Positions 1-5,397 of a DNA stretch of 6,281 nucleotides are shown piece after piece. Source of the stretch: an uncultured Clostridia bacterium. GTDB taxonomy: Bacteria; Bacillota; Clostridia; Christensenellales; UBA1242. Below the pieces are notes generated by a model, which was not told where the DNA came from, did not search any database, and saw only the letters and a program-made list of their open reading frames with translations. The stretch is taken from positions 1 through 6,281 of the forward strand of contig CAKVNA010000043.1 in NCBI GenBank assembly GCA_934776915.1, given 5' to 3'. Within the stretch, counting starts at the first letter, position 1. Each line of letters opens with the position of its first letter. The position numbers and the translations under genes are program-made.

Positions 1-800
1 ATATTGAGCATTTCGTTAATGTCGATTCCTTCATGATTGCAGATAAACTGAAGCGCAGCGGGGTCAATGTCGCCGGAGCGAGTTCCCATGATAAGTCCCT
101 CCAAAGGAGTGAGACCCATTGATGTGTCAACACATTTGCCGTGATTAACTGCACAGACACTTGCACCATTTCCAAGGTGGCAAGAAATAATTTTAAGTTT
201 CTTTATATCTTTGCCAAGTTCTTTTGCAACTTCTTTTGCAATAAACTCGTGGCTTGTTCCATGGAAGCCATATTTTCTGACGCCCATTTCCTTGCACCAA
301 GCATATGGAAGTGCATACATATATGCATAATCGGGCATTGTTGCGTGGAATGCTGTATCAAAAATGCAAACATTTTTCTTCCCTGGCATAACTTTCATGC
401 ATGCTTCAATTCCTTGAATGTTCGCTGGCATATGGAGAGGGCCCAAAGGAATGTAACTTTTAAGATCTTTCATAACTTTCTCGTTTACGAGAGTAGCCTT
501 TTTGTATTTGCCGCCACCATGCAACACTCTGTGCCCTATTGCAGAGATTTCGTCAAGTGATTTAATAACACCTATTTTCTTGTCAACCAAAGCATCAAGA
601 ACGAGTTTCAAACCTTCTGCATGATTTTCCATGTCATGTTTGATAACTGTTGCTGTCCCGTTTGCTTTGTGGGTGAGTTGTGATGCTCCCTTTTCACCAA
701 TTCTTTCTACAAGTCCTTTTGCAATAACTTTTTCGCCGTCCATATCAATAAGTTGATATTTGATAGAACTACTGCCTGCGTTTACGACCAAAATTTTCAT
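1..800 (-). CDS. ackA: Acetate kinase, C-terminus cut off by the window edge
   Basis: This cytoplasmic enzyme transfers phosphate from acetyl phosphate to ADP, giving acetate and ATP, and is the last step of the Pta-AckA pathway. The first 266 residues are present out of the roughly 400 usual for the family, so about a third is missing beyond position 1. The N-terminus carries the phosphate-binding signature [10 protein letters not shown] (residues 5-14). Further on are GHRVLHGG (89-96), [10 protein letters not shown] (147-156), YGFHGTSH (177-184) and [10 protein letters not shown] (238-247). Asn7, Arg91, Asp148, His180 and Arg241 fall at the same numbers as the catalytic residues known from Methanosarcina thermophila acetate kinase, so the visible part looks fully active. 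The ATG at 800 is supported by AAGGAG seven bases upstream and by the family's usual N-terminus. It lies 96 bases downstream of pta on the same strand and has its own likely promoter in that gap. Confidence 0.97.
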   Translation of the reverse strand, partial: MKILVVNAGSSSIKYQLIDMDGEKVIAKGLVERIGEKGASQLTHKANGTATVIKHDMENHAEGLKLVLDALVDKKIGVIKSLDEISAIGHRVLHGGGKYKKATLVNEKVMKDLKSYIPLGPLHMPANIQGIEACMKVMPGKKNVCIFDTAFHATMPDYAYMYALPYAWCKEMGVRKYGFHGTSHEFIAKEVAKELGKDIKKLKIISCHLGNGASVCAVNHGKCVDTSMGLTPLEGLIMGTRSGDIDPAALQFICNHEGIDINEMLN

Positions 801-835
801 AATTTTCTCCTTAACGTATTAAAATTTATCAATGT

Positions 836-849
836 AGATTATATAATCT
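836..849. repeat. Perfect 14-base palindrome over the ackA -10 box
   Basis: AGATTATATAATCT reads the same on both strands and covers the whole TATAAT of the ackA promoter. It could be an operator for a dimeric regulator, or a by-product of the AT-rich -10 sequence. It also places a TATAAT on the plus strand (842-847), but I see no matching -35 box there. Confidence 0.6.
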
Positions 850-866
850 TTTTTAAATAAAAGCAA
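838..866 (-). promoter_or_regulatory. Likely sigma-A promoter of ackA
   Basis: On the minus strand TTGCTT (866-861) is followed after exactly 17 bases by a perfect TATAAT (843-838). Transcription would start near 831, giving a leader of about 30 bases that contains the ackA ribosome binding site. The promoter sits inside the pta-ackA gap, so ackA can probably be expressed independently of the upstream genes. This rests on motif match only. Confidence 0.7.
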
Positions 867-896
867 CAATCTTTTGCATTGTTTATAAAAAATGTT

Positions 897-1895
897 TTAA
901 TTTTGCCTTGCTTGAAGTGATGTGATTGCTGTCATAATAACAATATCCCTTACGCTGCAACCACGGGATAAATCGTTGCATGGCTTATTTAGTCCTTGCA
1001 TAATAACCCCCACTGCACTAAGTTTCCCTGCTCTTTGCATTATTTTGTATCCTATATTCCCCGAGTTAAGTTCTGGGAAGATGAGAACATTGGCTTTGCC
1101 CGCCACCTTACTATCCTTTGCTTTGACCATTGCAACTTCTGGCACAACTGCGCAATCAAATTGCATCTCTCCGTCAATACAAAGCTTTGTCTTTTTAAGT
1201 TTCTCTGATGCTTGTCTGACCTTATTAACTATTTCATTCTTATCTCCACCGCTGCCTAATGTGGAAAACGAAAGCATGGCAATTTTTGGGTCTATGTTAC
1301 AAAGTGTTTTTGCTGTGTCTGCAGTGGCAAGTGTTATGTCACAGAGTTCTTCTGCTGTTGGGTTTGGGTTTAAGGCACAATCGGCAAGGAGCATAACATT
1401 GTTTTCTCCCATATTAAGTTTCTTTGTTCCTATCATAATAAAACATGAAGAAACTGTCTTTATTCCTTTCTTTGCTTTTATAATTTGCAAGGCGGGTCTT
1501 AGAACATTGGCTGTTGGCCCTTCCGCACCTCCCAATGCTCCGTCTGCATAGCCACATTGCACAAGCATAGTCGCAAAATAGTAATTGTCATTTAAGAGTT
1601 CTTCCGCTTGCTCTCTTGTAACTCCCTTATCTTTTCTTATTCTTAACAATTCCTCTAGCAATTCTTCTCTTAGGTCAGATGTTTTTGGGTTTATTATTGT
1701 CCCGCCGTGTATGTGGTGAGATTTAAGTTTTGCTGCAAGAGATTGCTCATTGCCTAGCATTGTAACATTTGCAATTTTGTGTTTTAAAATATAGCATATG
1801 GCGTCAAGAGTTCTTTCACTGTAGTCAGCCTCTGGGAAAACTATATTCTTTATATCTTTCTTTGCCATTTTGATAAAATTCTTTTCAGTAAACAT
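897..1895 (-). CDS. pta: Phosphate acetyltransferase
   Basis: This enzyme converts acetyl-CoA and phosphate to acetyl phosphate and CoA, feeding the acetate kinase encoded next. At 332 residues it is the short, single-domain form typical of Bacillota, without the N-terminal regulatory domain of enterobacterial Pta. Visible family motifs are IVFPEADYSERTL (18-30), LRPALQIIK (132-140), DCALNPNPT (172-180), AMLSFSTLGS (206-215), DGEMQFDCA (241-249), GKANVLIFPELNSGNIGYK (266-284) and NDLSRGCSVRD (307-317). Arg87, Arg133, Arg288, Ser310, Arg311 and Asp317 match the substrate and catalytic residues studied in the Methanosarcina enzyme. One oddity is the segment GGAEGPTAN (122-130), where most relatives have a sequence like SGAxHSTAD. 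The ATG at 1895 has AAGGAG five bases ahead; a second Met at residue 10 has no comparable site. The gene begins 12 bases after the phospholipase stop, so the two are almost surely co-transcribed. Confidence 0.96.
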   Translation of the reverse strand: MFTEKNFIKMAKKDIKNIVFPEADYSERTLDAICYILKHKIANVTMLGNEQSLAAKLKSHHIHGGTIINPKTSDLREELLEELLRIRKDKGVTREQAEELLNDNYYFATMLVQCGYADGALGGAEGPTANVLRPALQIIKAKKGIKTVSSCFIMIGTKKLNMGENNVMLLADCALNPNPTAEELCDITLATADTAKTLCNIDPKIAMLSFSTLGSGGDKNEIVNKVRQASEKLKKTKLCIDGEMQFDCAVVPEVAMVKAKDSKVAGKANVLIFPELNSGNIGYKIMQRAGKLSAVGVIMQGLNKPCNDLSRGCSVRDIVIMTAITSLQARQN

Positions 1896-1907
1896 TTTTG
1901 CTCCTTG

Positions 1908-2696
1908 TTATTCATTCATATTTAACATCTTCTTAATTTCTGGCAACATTTTCTTTGCGTATTTTTCGCCATATGCAATGCTCTTTGTTATATCATTCGC
2001 CGAGAACTTATCAAACGAAACATTTGGCTGGTCTATCTTTATATACACATCACCCTTGTCTGAAATTTGCTTTACATAGTTTGAAGTCAGAAGATTTGTT
2101 GCACTTACTATAACATCAACTGCAGATTTTAGTTGATTTTGTTTTTTATAATAGGTGCAAACATCAACAGATATAATCTTTGTTGCACCAAGTCGCCTTG
2201 CGTCTTCCACTGGAAGATTGTCACTTATCCCGCCATCAACAAGACACATTTTGTCAATCTTGACTGGTTTGAATATCCCTGGGATAGACATACTTGCTCT
2301 AATTGCTTGGACAAGAGGCCCTTTTTCAAAAACATATTTCTTGCCACTTACAAGGTCACTTGCCACACAGCAAAATTTCTTTTCACAGTCCTCAATATTT
2401 TTATCGCCAACAAGTTTTGAGAAGAACTTTGCAACTTTTTTGCCATACAAGAAGCCCTCATCAAAAACCCCAAACAGATTGACATCAACTATTTTATTCC
2501 TAGAAAAACCTTTGAGAGTTTCTTCCATTTGTTTTGTTGACATTCCAGCACTATACATTCCGCCGACAATCGCCCCCATTGATGTGCCAGCAATAATATC
2601 AACCGGAATGTTATTTTTCTCCAAAACTTTCAAAACTCCTATGTGTGCAAAACCATATGCAGAGCCACCACTCAAAACTAAACCGACCTTTTCCAT
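1908..2696 (-). CDS. Patatin-like phospholipase (YlbK/RssA, NTE family)
   Basis: The protein (262 residues from the ATG at 2696) is a bacterial patatin-domain serine hydrolase, presumed to act on phospholipids or other acyl esters through a Ser-Asp dyad. The oxyanion-hole loop is LSGGSAYGFAHIGVL (8-22), the nucleophile elbow is GTSMG with Ser39, and the catalytic Asp is Asp154 in DGG (154-156). Length and motif order match Bacillus YlbK, a patatin-like protein of about 260 residues. I see no signal peptide or membrane segment, so it should be cytosolic or peripheral. The usual glycine-rich loop is GGGxRG or similar; here it is GGSAYG, losing the basic residue. A TTG at 2714 would add six residues, but the Shine-Dalgarno GGAGG lies inside that extension, so the ATG is preferred. 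It is the first gene of the cluster with pta and ackA. The substrate is unknown and a link to acetate metabolism is not implied. Confidence 0.9.
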   Translation of the reverse strand: MEKVGLVLSGGSAYGFAHIGVLKVLEKNNIPVDIIAGTSMGAIVGGMYSAGMSTKQMEETLKGFSRNKIVDVNLFGVFDEGFLYGKKVAKFFSKLVGDKNIEDCEKKFCCVASDLVSGKKYVFEKGPLVQAIRASMSIPGIFKPVKIDKMCLVDGGISDNLPVEDARRLGATKIISVDVCTYYKKQNQLKSAVDVIVSATNLLTSNYVKQISDKGDVYIKIDQPNVSFDKFSANDITKSIAYGEKYAKKMLPEIKKMLNMNE

Positions 2697-2700
2697 TTTT

Positions 2701-2705
2701 CCTCC
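2701..2705 (-). promoter_or_regulatory. Ribosome binding site that fixes the phospholipase start
   Basis: GGAGG on the minus strand lies four bases before the ATG at 2696. It falls within the reading frame that would start at the upstream TTG (2714), which therefore is not the real start. Confidence 0.85.
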
Positions 2706-2719
2706 AAAATTCAATTTAC

Positions 2720-2748
2720 ATTATATGTTATTCCTCAAATAAAGTAAA
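2720..2748 (-). promoter_or_regulatory. Likely sigma-A promoter of the phospholipase-pta(-ackA) cluster
   Basis: On the minus strand TTTACT (2748-2743) is followed after 17 bases by TATAAT (2725-2720). The start of transcription would be near 2713, leaving a leader of about 17 bases that just contains the GGAGG site. It also argues against the TTG start at 2714. Evidence is motif match and position only. Confidence 0.65.
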
Positions 2749-2776
2749 ATTATTTTTAAAAGTTATATAAAGTTTT

Positions 2777-2781
2777 AAGGA
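2777..2781 (+). promoter_or_regulatory. Weak, unusually distant ribosome binding site of the YlbJ-like gene
   Basis: AAGGA is the only Shine-Dalgarno-like sequence ahead of the ATG at 2797. It ends 15 bases before it, well beyond the 5-9 bases seen at other genes here. No in-frame ATG, GTG or TTG lies closer to it. Upstream, TATAAA (2766-2771) is a possible -10 box without a recognisable -35. Translation of this gene may be weak. Confidence 0.45.
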
Positions 2782-2796
2782 AAAATAAAATATTAT

Positions 2797-3783
2797 ATGG
2801 CTAAGATTAAAAAAATTCTTATTGCGAATGTGGACATGTTATTTTGTTTTCTCCTTTTGGGACTTATATTTGCTGTATGTCTTAATCCCTCTCCATATAT
2901 TTCTGCCACATACAAAGGATTTTGTGTTTGGGCAAAAATTGTCTTGCCTAGCCTTTTTATGTTCTTCATTTTGACAAAACTTTTGATGCAAATGAATGGG
3001 TCATTTAAAGTGTTTGGACTATTGGACAAGCCGTTTAGGAAAATGTATGGAGTAAGTAGATTTGGCGGTTATGTTTTTTTGATGAGCATTTTATCGGGCT
3101 ATCCCATTGGGACAAAACTTACAAGTGAATTTTTTGAGCAAGGGTTGATAACACAAGATGAGGCACATAGAATGTTAAGTTTTACTTCAACATCTGGACC
3201 TATGTTTGTTGTTGGAAGTGTGGCAATAAAAATGTTTAATAATGTTAAACTGGGAATTGTGGTCTTTTTTTGTCATATTTTATCTGCCTTGATAAATGGG
3301 TTCTTGTATAAAAATATTAAATTTTATGACGCAAACAAAACTCCACCGCTAACCCATAAAACAGCCACAAAGCAAACACTCAATGACATTATGCTTAATT
3401 CTATTATCTCACTTCTTATGGTGGGCGGATATATTGCTTTATGCTTTTGTTTGCTTGAGGGGCTTTTGCACAATCAAATTGGGAATGCTGTAAGCAGCAT
3501 TCTCACACAAACATTTGGGGTCGATTATTTGTCGCCGATTATAGGGGGAATTGTTGAAGTTACAAATGGTTGCGTAGCACTTTCGGGTGTAAGCGGAAAT
3601 TTAAGAGCAATATGTGTTATTTTGACTTGTCTTACATCATTTGGCGGGTTGTCCATTCACCTTCAAAGTCAAATGTTCGCAAGCAAGTGTGGCATAAAAT
3701 ATTCATATTTTTTAAAAACAAAAACAACACAAACTATGATTTCGCTTGTGTTGAGTTTGATTGCTTGCTTTATATTCTTTTAA
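2797..3783 (+). CDS. ylbJ: YlbJ-like multi-pass membrane protein
   Basis: The protein has 328 residues and is strongly hydrophobic, with about eight likely membrane segments near residues 12-30, 48-66, 91-106, 133-147, 152-171, 200-224, 245-265 and 311-328. Segments typical of the sporulation membrane protein YlbJ (nucleoside-recognition/gate superfamily) are LSGYPIGTKLTSE (99-111), the ITQDEAHRMLSFTSTSGPMF stretch (118-137), GGIVEVTNGCVALSG (250-264) and SFGGLSIHLQSQ (281-292). In Bacillus, ylbJ is associated with spore formation and lies beside ylbK; here its neighbour is also a patatin-like gene, but divergently oriented. It is shorter than the roughly 400 residues of Bacillus YlbJ. The biochemical role and any transported substrate are unknown, and a YlbJ-like protein alone does not prove that the organism sporulates. 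The ATG is the first in frame but has only a distant AAGGA. The stop overlaps that of the convergent gene by 4 bases. Confidence 0.82.
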   Translation: MAKIKKILIANVDMLFCFLLLGLIFAVCLNPSPYISATYKGFCVWAKIVLPSLFMFFILTKLLMQMNGSFKVFGLLDKPFRKMYGVSRFGGYVFLMSILSGYPIGTKLTSEFFEQGLITQDEAHRMLSFTSTSGPMFVVGSVAIKMFNNVKLGIVVFFCHILSALINGFLYKNIKFYDANKTPPLTHKTATKQTLNDIMLNSIISLLMVGGYIALCFCLLEGLLHNQIGNAVSSILTQTFGVDYLSPIIGGIVEVTNGCVALSGVSGNLRAICVILTCLTSFGGLSIHLQSQMFASKCGIKYSYFLKTKTTQTMISLVLSLIACFIFF

Positions 3784-4562
3784 GAATAGAACTGGAAACA
3801 AATTTCGTTTATTTCGTGGACTTCATTTCTGATAAAGCGTTCACGATAAGAAAACTCATTCAGTGACATGACAAGTGCCACGACAATATTCATCTTTCTC
3901 AGTCCGCACGCTTCTTTCATTGCTCTTGTTAGAAGCAAAATATTTGCACGCCTATCCGATGTTTTGCTATTTTGCAATTTTTCCTCAATCAAAGAGCATT
4001 TTCTTGCAATTCCGTCAAAAAGAAGTGCTGTGTCGTCTTGCACAGGGTCAGGCTTTGCTTCCTCTTTTTCTTCATGAGGCTTTTCTTCAATGACGCTTGG
4101 GGCTGCTTCTTCTGTGGATACATCTCCATTTGGCATAATTCCAAACACCCTTGCAACGGAATTTTTGAATGGAAGAATAAATTTTTGTGAGAACATGGCA
4201 TATTCTTCTCTTTGTGATGTTGCATATGGGAAAGTTGTTGACAAAAGGTCGCTGAAGTCAATTCTTTTGCTATCAATTTCCACAAGCATTGCAAAAACAA
4301 AAGAAATTATGCTTTGAGCGTCACTTGGCAATGAAAAATCTTTGCCTTGTTCGTCTGCTTGGGCTTTAAGTGCTGTGTATTCCTTTTTAAAATCATAATT
4401 TATAAGGCTTTCTGCCATTAGATTGTAAATTTCCTTTGAAGTGGAAATTGCACGCAAAATTTTAGATATTTTTATGTCTGCAAGGATAAATTTCCCTTGA
4501 ATAAACTCGTCACAAGAGTTCAAAAAGTTTTCAAGCCCGTCTGGCTTTAAATTTTCTCCCAT
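3780..4562 (-). CDS. Conserved-looking hypothetical protein, two helical regions joined by an acidic linker
   Basis: I do not recognise a named family with confidence. The 260-residue protein has no signal peptide or membrane segment and should be cytosolic. Residues 1-145 look mostly helical, with hydrophobic stretches such as AQSIISFVFAMLVEID (82-97) and FILPFKNSVARVFGIM (128-143). Residues 146-176 form a low-complexity linker rich in Glu, Pro and Lys, and 177-260 form a second helical region ending in an aromatic tail (CFQFYS). The N-terminal part (FILADIKISKILRAIS, 25-40) resembles, from memory, uncharacterised proteins found beside DUF4364 or other housekeeping genes in Clostridia; that is an impression, not a search result. 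The start is well supported: AGGAGGA lies just upstream of the ATG at 4562. The gene is real by its ribosome binding site, length and amino-acid make-up. It is divergent from the DUF4364 gene and convergent with the YlbJ-like gene. Confidence 0.8.
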   Translation of the reverse strand: MGENLKPDGLENFLNSCDEFIQGKFILADIKISKILRAISTSKEIYNLMAESLINYDFKKEYTALKAQADEQGKDFSLPSDAQSIISFVFAMLVEIDSKRIDFSDLLSTTFPYATSQREEYAMFSQKFILPFKNSVARVFGIMPNGDVSTEEAAPSVIEEKPHEEKEEAKPDPVQDDTALLFDGIARKCSLIEEKLQNSKTSDRRANILLLTRAMKEACGLRKMNIVVALVMSLNEFSYRERFIRNEVHEINEICFQFYS

Positions 4563-4585
4563 AGTTCCTCCTATTTATATTTTAC

Positions 4586-4614
4586 ATATTAGCACAAACT
4601 AAAATAAAATAAAA
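4586..4614 (-). promoter_or_regulatory. Candidate promoter of the hypothetical gene
   Basis: On the minus strand TGCTAATAT (4594-4586) looks like an extended -10 box, with a poor -35 match TTTTAT (4614-4609) at a 17-base spacing. It would give a leader of about 17 bases, like the other genes here. A second option, TTGTAA with TTTTAT 17 bases downstream, lies further from the gene and has a weaker -10. Confidence 0.4.
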
Positions 4615-4634
4615 ACATTTTTCGCTAAAATGTT
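4614..4634. repeat. Inverted repeat in the divergent intergenic region
   Basis: AACATTTT (4614-4621) and AAAATGTT (4627-4634) are perfect 8-base inverted arms around the 5-base spacer TCGCT. It adjoins the candidate -35 of the minus-strand gene, so an operator is possible. The stem is too AT-rich and lacks a T-run, so it does not look like a terminator. Confidence 0.55.
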
Positions 4635-4649
4635 ACAAAAAGAGAAATG

Positions 4650-4675
4650 TTGATAAAAATTTTATTTTTCATCAA
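4650..4675. repeat. Second AT-rich inverted repeat between the divergent promoters
   Basis: TTGATAAAAAT (4650-4660) pairs with ATTTTT plus ATCAA (4664-4675), with one unpaired C at 4670 and a 3-base loop. It lies between the two divergent promoters, upstream of the DUF4364 -35 box. It may be a regulator site or bent DNA. In such an AT-rich region chance pairing is also plausible. Confidence 0.4.
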
Positions 4676-4692
4676 AAATAGCGGTCAAATGA

Positions 4693-4721
4693 TTGATTTT
4701 TGTTTTATCTTGTGATATAAA
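4693..4721 (+). promoter_or_regulatory. Likely sigma-A promoter of the DUF4364 gene
   Basis: TTGATT (4693-4698) is followed after 17 bases by TATAAA (4716-4721), which is preceded by an extended -10 TGA (4713-4715). Transcription would start near 4728, giving a leader of about 18 bases that holds AGGAG (4736-4740) five bases before the ATG. Confidence 0.7.
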
Positions 4722-4745
4722 CTTTTTGGACTATTAGGAGAAACG

Positions 4746-5306
4746 ATGAACAAGGTTTATGACGAAACATTAAACAAACTTTTGCTACTTTTTGTGTTTG
4801 ACCGCATGGAAATTCCTTTGACGGAAAACTCAATTATTGACATTTGCACAAGCAGAAACGATTGGCTAAAATATATGGAATGCAAGGAAGCCTTGATGCA
4901 ACTTGTCGATGTGAACTTCATCAGCAGACTTACCCCAGTTGGAGCGGCGTCAGAAATTGACCCAAGAGATGAAAGATTCACAATCACTCCCGAAGGAAGA
5001 AATTGCATTGCAAACTTTGTAACCCGCATAAAGCCACACATACGAGAAGAAATTACAGAATATGCAAAGCAAAATAGAATGGTATTTAAACGCAGTCAAG
5101 AGTATGTTTCGGAATACTTTAAAAACGCAGACGGCACTCACACTGTTGTCTTTAAAATCAAAGAACCCCTTGTTGCTCAACCACTCTTTGAAATAAAACT
5201 TAAAACAGTGACACGAAGTGCAGCCGTTCTTGCGGGCAAAAAATGGAATGAGAAAGCCCCACAAATTTATGAATATATTTATGAAAATTTGATTTCAGAC
5301 AACTAA
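4746..5306 (+). CDS. DUF4364 family protein (winged-helix-like)
   Basis: The 186-residue protein matches the layout of DUF4364, a family common in Clostridia whose function has not been established. The N-terminal half resembles a winged helix: LLLLFVFDRMEIPLTENSI (12-30) as the first helix and turn, a second helical part around WLKYMECKEALMQLVDVNFI (40-59), and a wing ending in RFTITPEGRNCI (77-88). Residues 91-112 are a charged helix (RIKPHIREEITEYAKQNR), and 113-186 form a strand-rich tail (THTVVFKIKE, PLFEIKLKTVTR) ending in a helix. This suggests a small cytosolic DNA-binding or protein-binding regulator, by family resemblance only. The ATG at 4746 has AGGAG at good spacing and its own promoter. 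It is divergent from the hypothetical gene and lies 91 bases before the F420-ligase-like gene, which appears to have a separate promoter. No strong terminator is visible between them. Confidence 0.82.
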   Translation: MNKVYDETLNKLLLLFVFDRMEIPLTENSIIDICTSRNDWLKYMECKEALMQLVDVNFISRLTPVGAASEIDPRDERFTITPEGRNCIANFVTRIKPHIREEITEYAKQNRMVFKRSQEYVSEYFKNADGTHTVVFKIKEPLVAQPLFEIKLKTVTRSAAVLAGKKWNEKAPQIYEYIYENLISDN

Positions 5307-5309
5307 ATT

Positions 5310-5338
5310 TTGGCACATTTTTAATTATTATTGGCACA
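5310..5338 (+). repeat. Direct repeat TTGGCACA, two copies 21 bases apart
   Basis: TTGGCACA occurs at 5310-5317 and again at 5331-5338, start to start 21 bases, which is two turns of the DNA helix. It lies just upstream of the F420-ligase-like promoter (-35 at 5348), a position suited to a regulator binding one face of the helix. No protein can be assigned. Confidence 0.5.
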
Positions 5339-5347
5339 AAAAATGGG

Positions 5348-5376
5348 TTGTTTTGTAGTAAAAAATAGGATAAAAT
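5348..5376 (+). promoter_or_regulatory. Likely sigma-A promoter of the F420-ligase-like gene
   Basis: TTGTTT (5348-5353) is followed after 17 bases by TAAAAT (5371-5376). Transcription would begin near 5383, leaving a leader of about 15 bases with AGAGG (5385-5389) eight bases before the ATG at 5398. Confidence 0.6.
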
Positions 5377-5397
5377 CATATAAAAGAGGTTTAAAAA

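Noticed and set aside
141..560. 139-residue open frame on the plus strand opposite ackA
   Set aside because: The Cys- and Phe-rich product is a shadow of the acetate kinase frame, whose catalytic residues are all in register.
865..883. Possible terminator hairpin after pta (AACAAT / ATTGTT)
   Set aside because: The stem has six pairs with only one G-C, lacks a proper T-run, and overlaps the -35 box of the ackA promoter.
922..1551. 209-residue open frame on the plus strand opposite pta
   Set aside because: It is antisense to a clear pta gene, has no ribosome binding site and shows the Ser/Pro/Leu-rich composition typical of a shadow frame.
2697..2714. TTG start at 2714 for the patatin-like gene
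   Set aside because: The Shine-Dalgarno GGAGG lies inside this extension, directly ahead of the ATG at 2696, and the likely transcript start is near 2713.
2155..2742. 195-residue open frame on the plus strand opposite the patatin-like gene
   Set aside because: It is antisense to a gene with intact catalytic motifs and has no start signals of its own.
4563..4745. Riboswitch or small RNA in the longest intergenic region
   Set aside because: Both genes have likely promoters giving leaders under 20 bases, and the hairpins are short and AT-rich with no recognisable conserved core.
5311..5350. Sigma-54 promoter suggested by TGGCAC (-24-like)
   Set aside because: Neither TGGCAC copy is followed at the required distance by the TTGC/GC -12 element, while a sigma-A promoter is present downstream.
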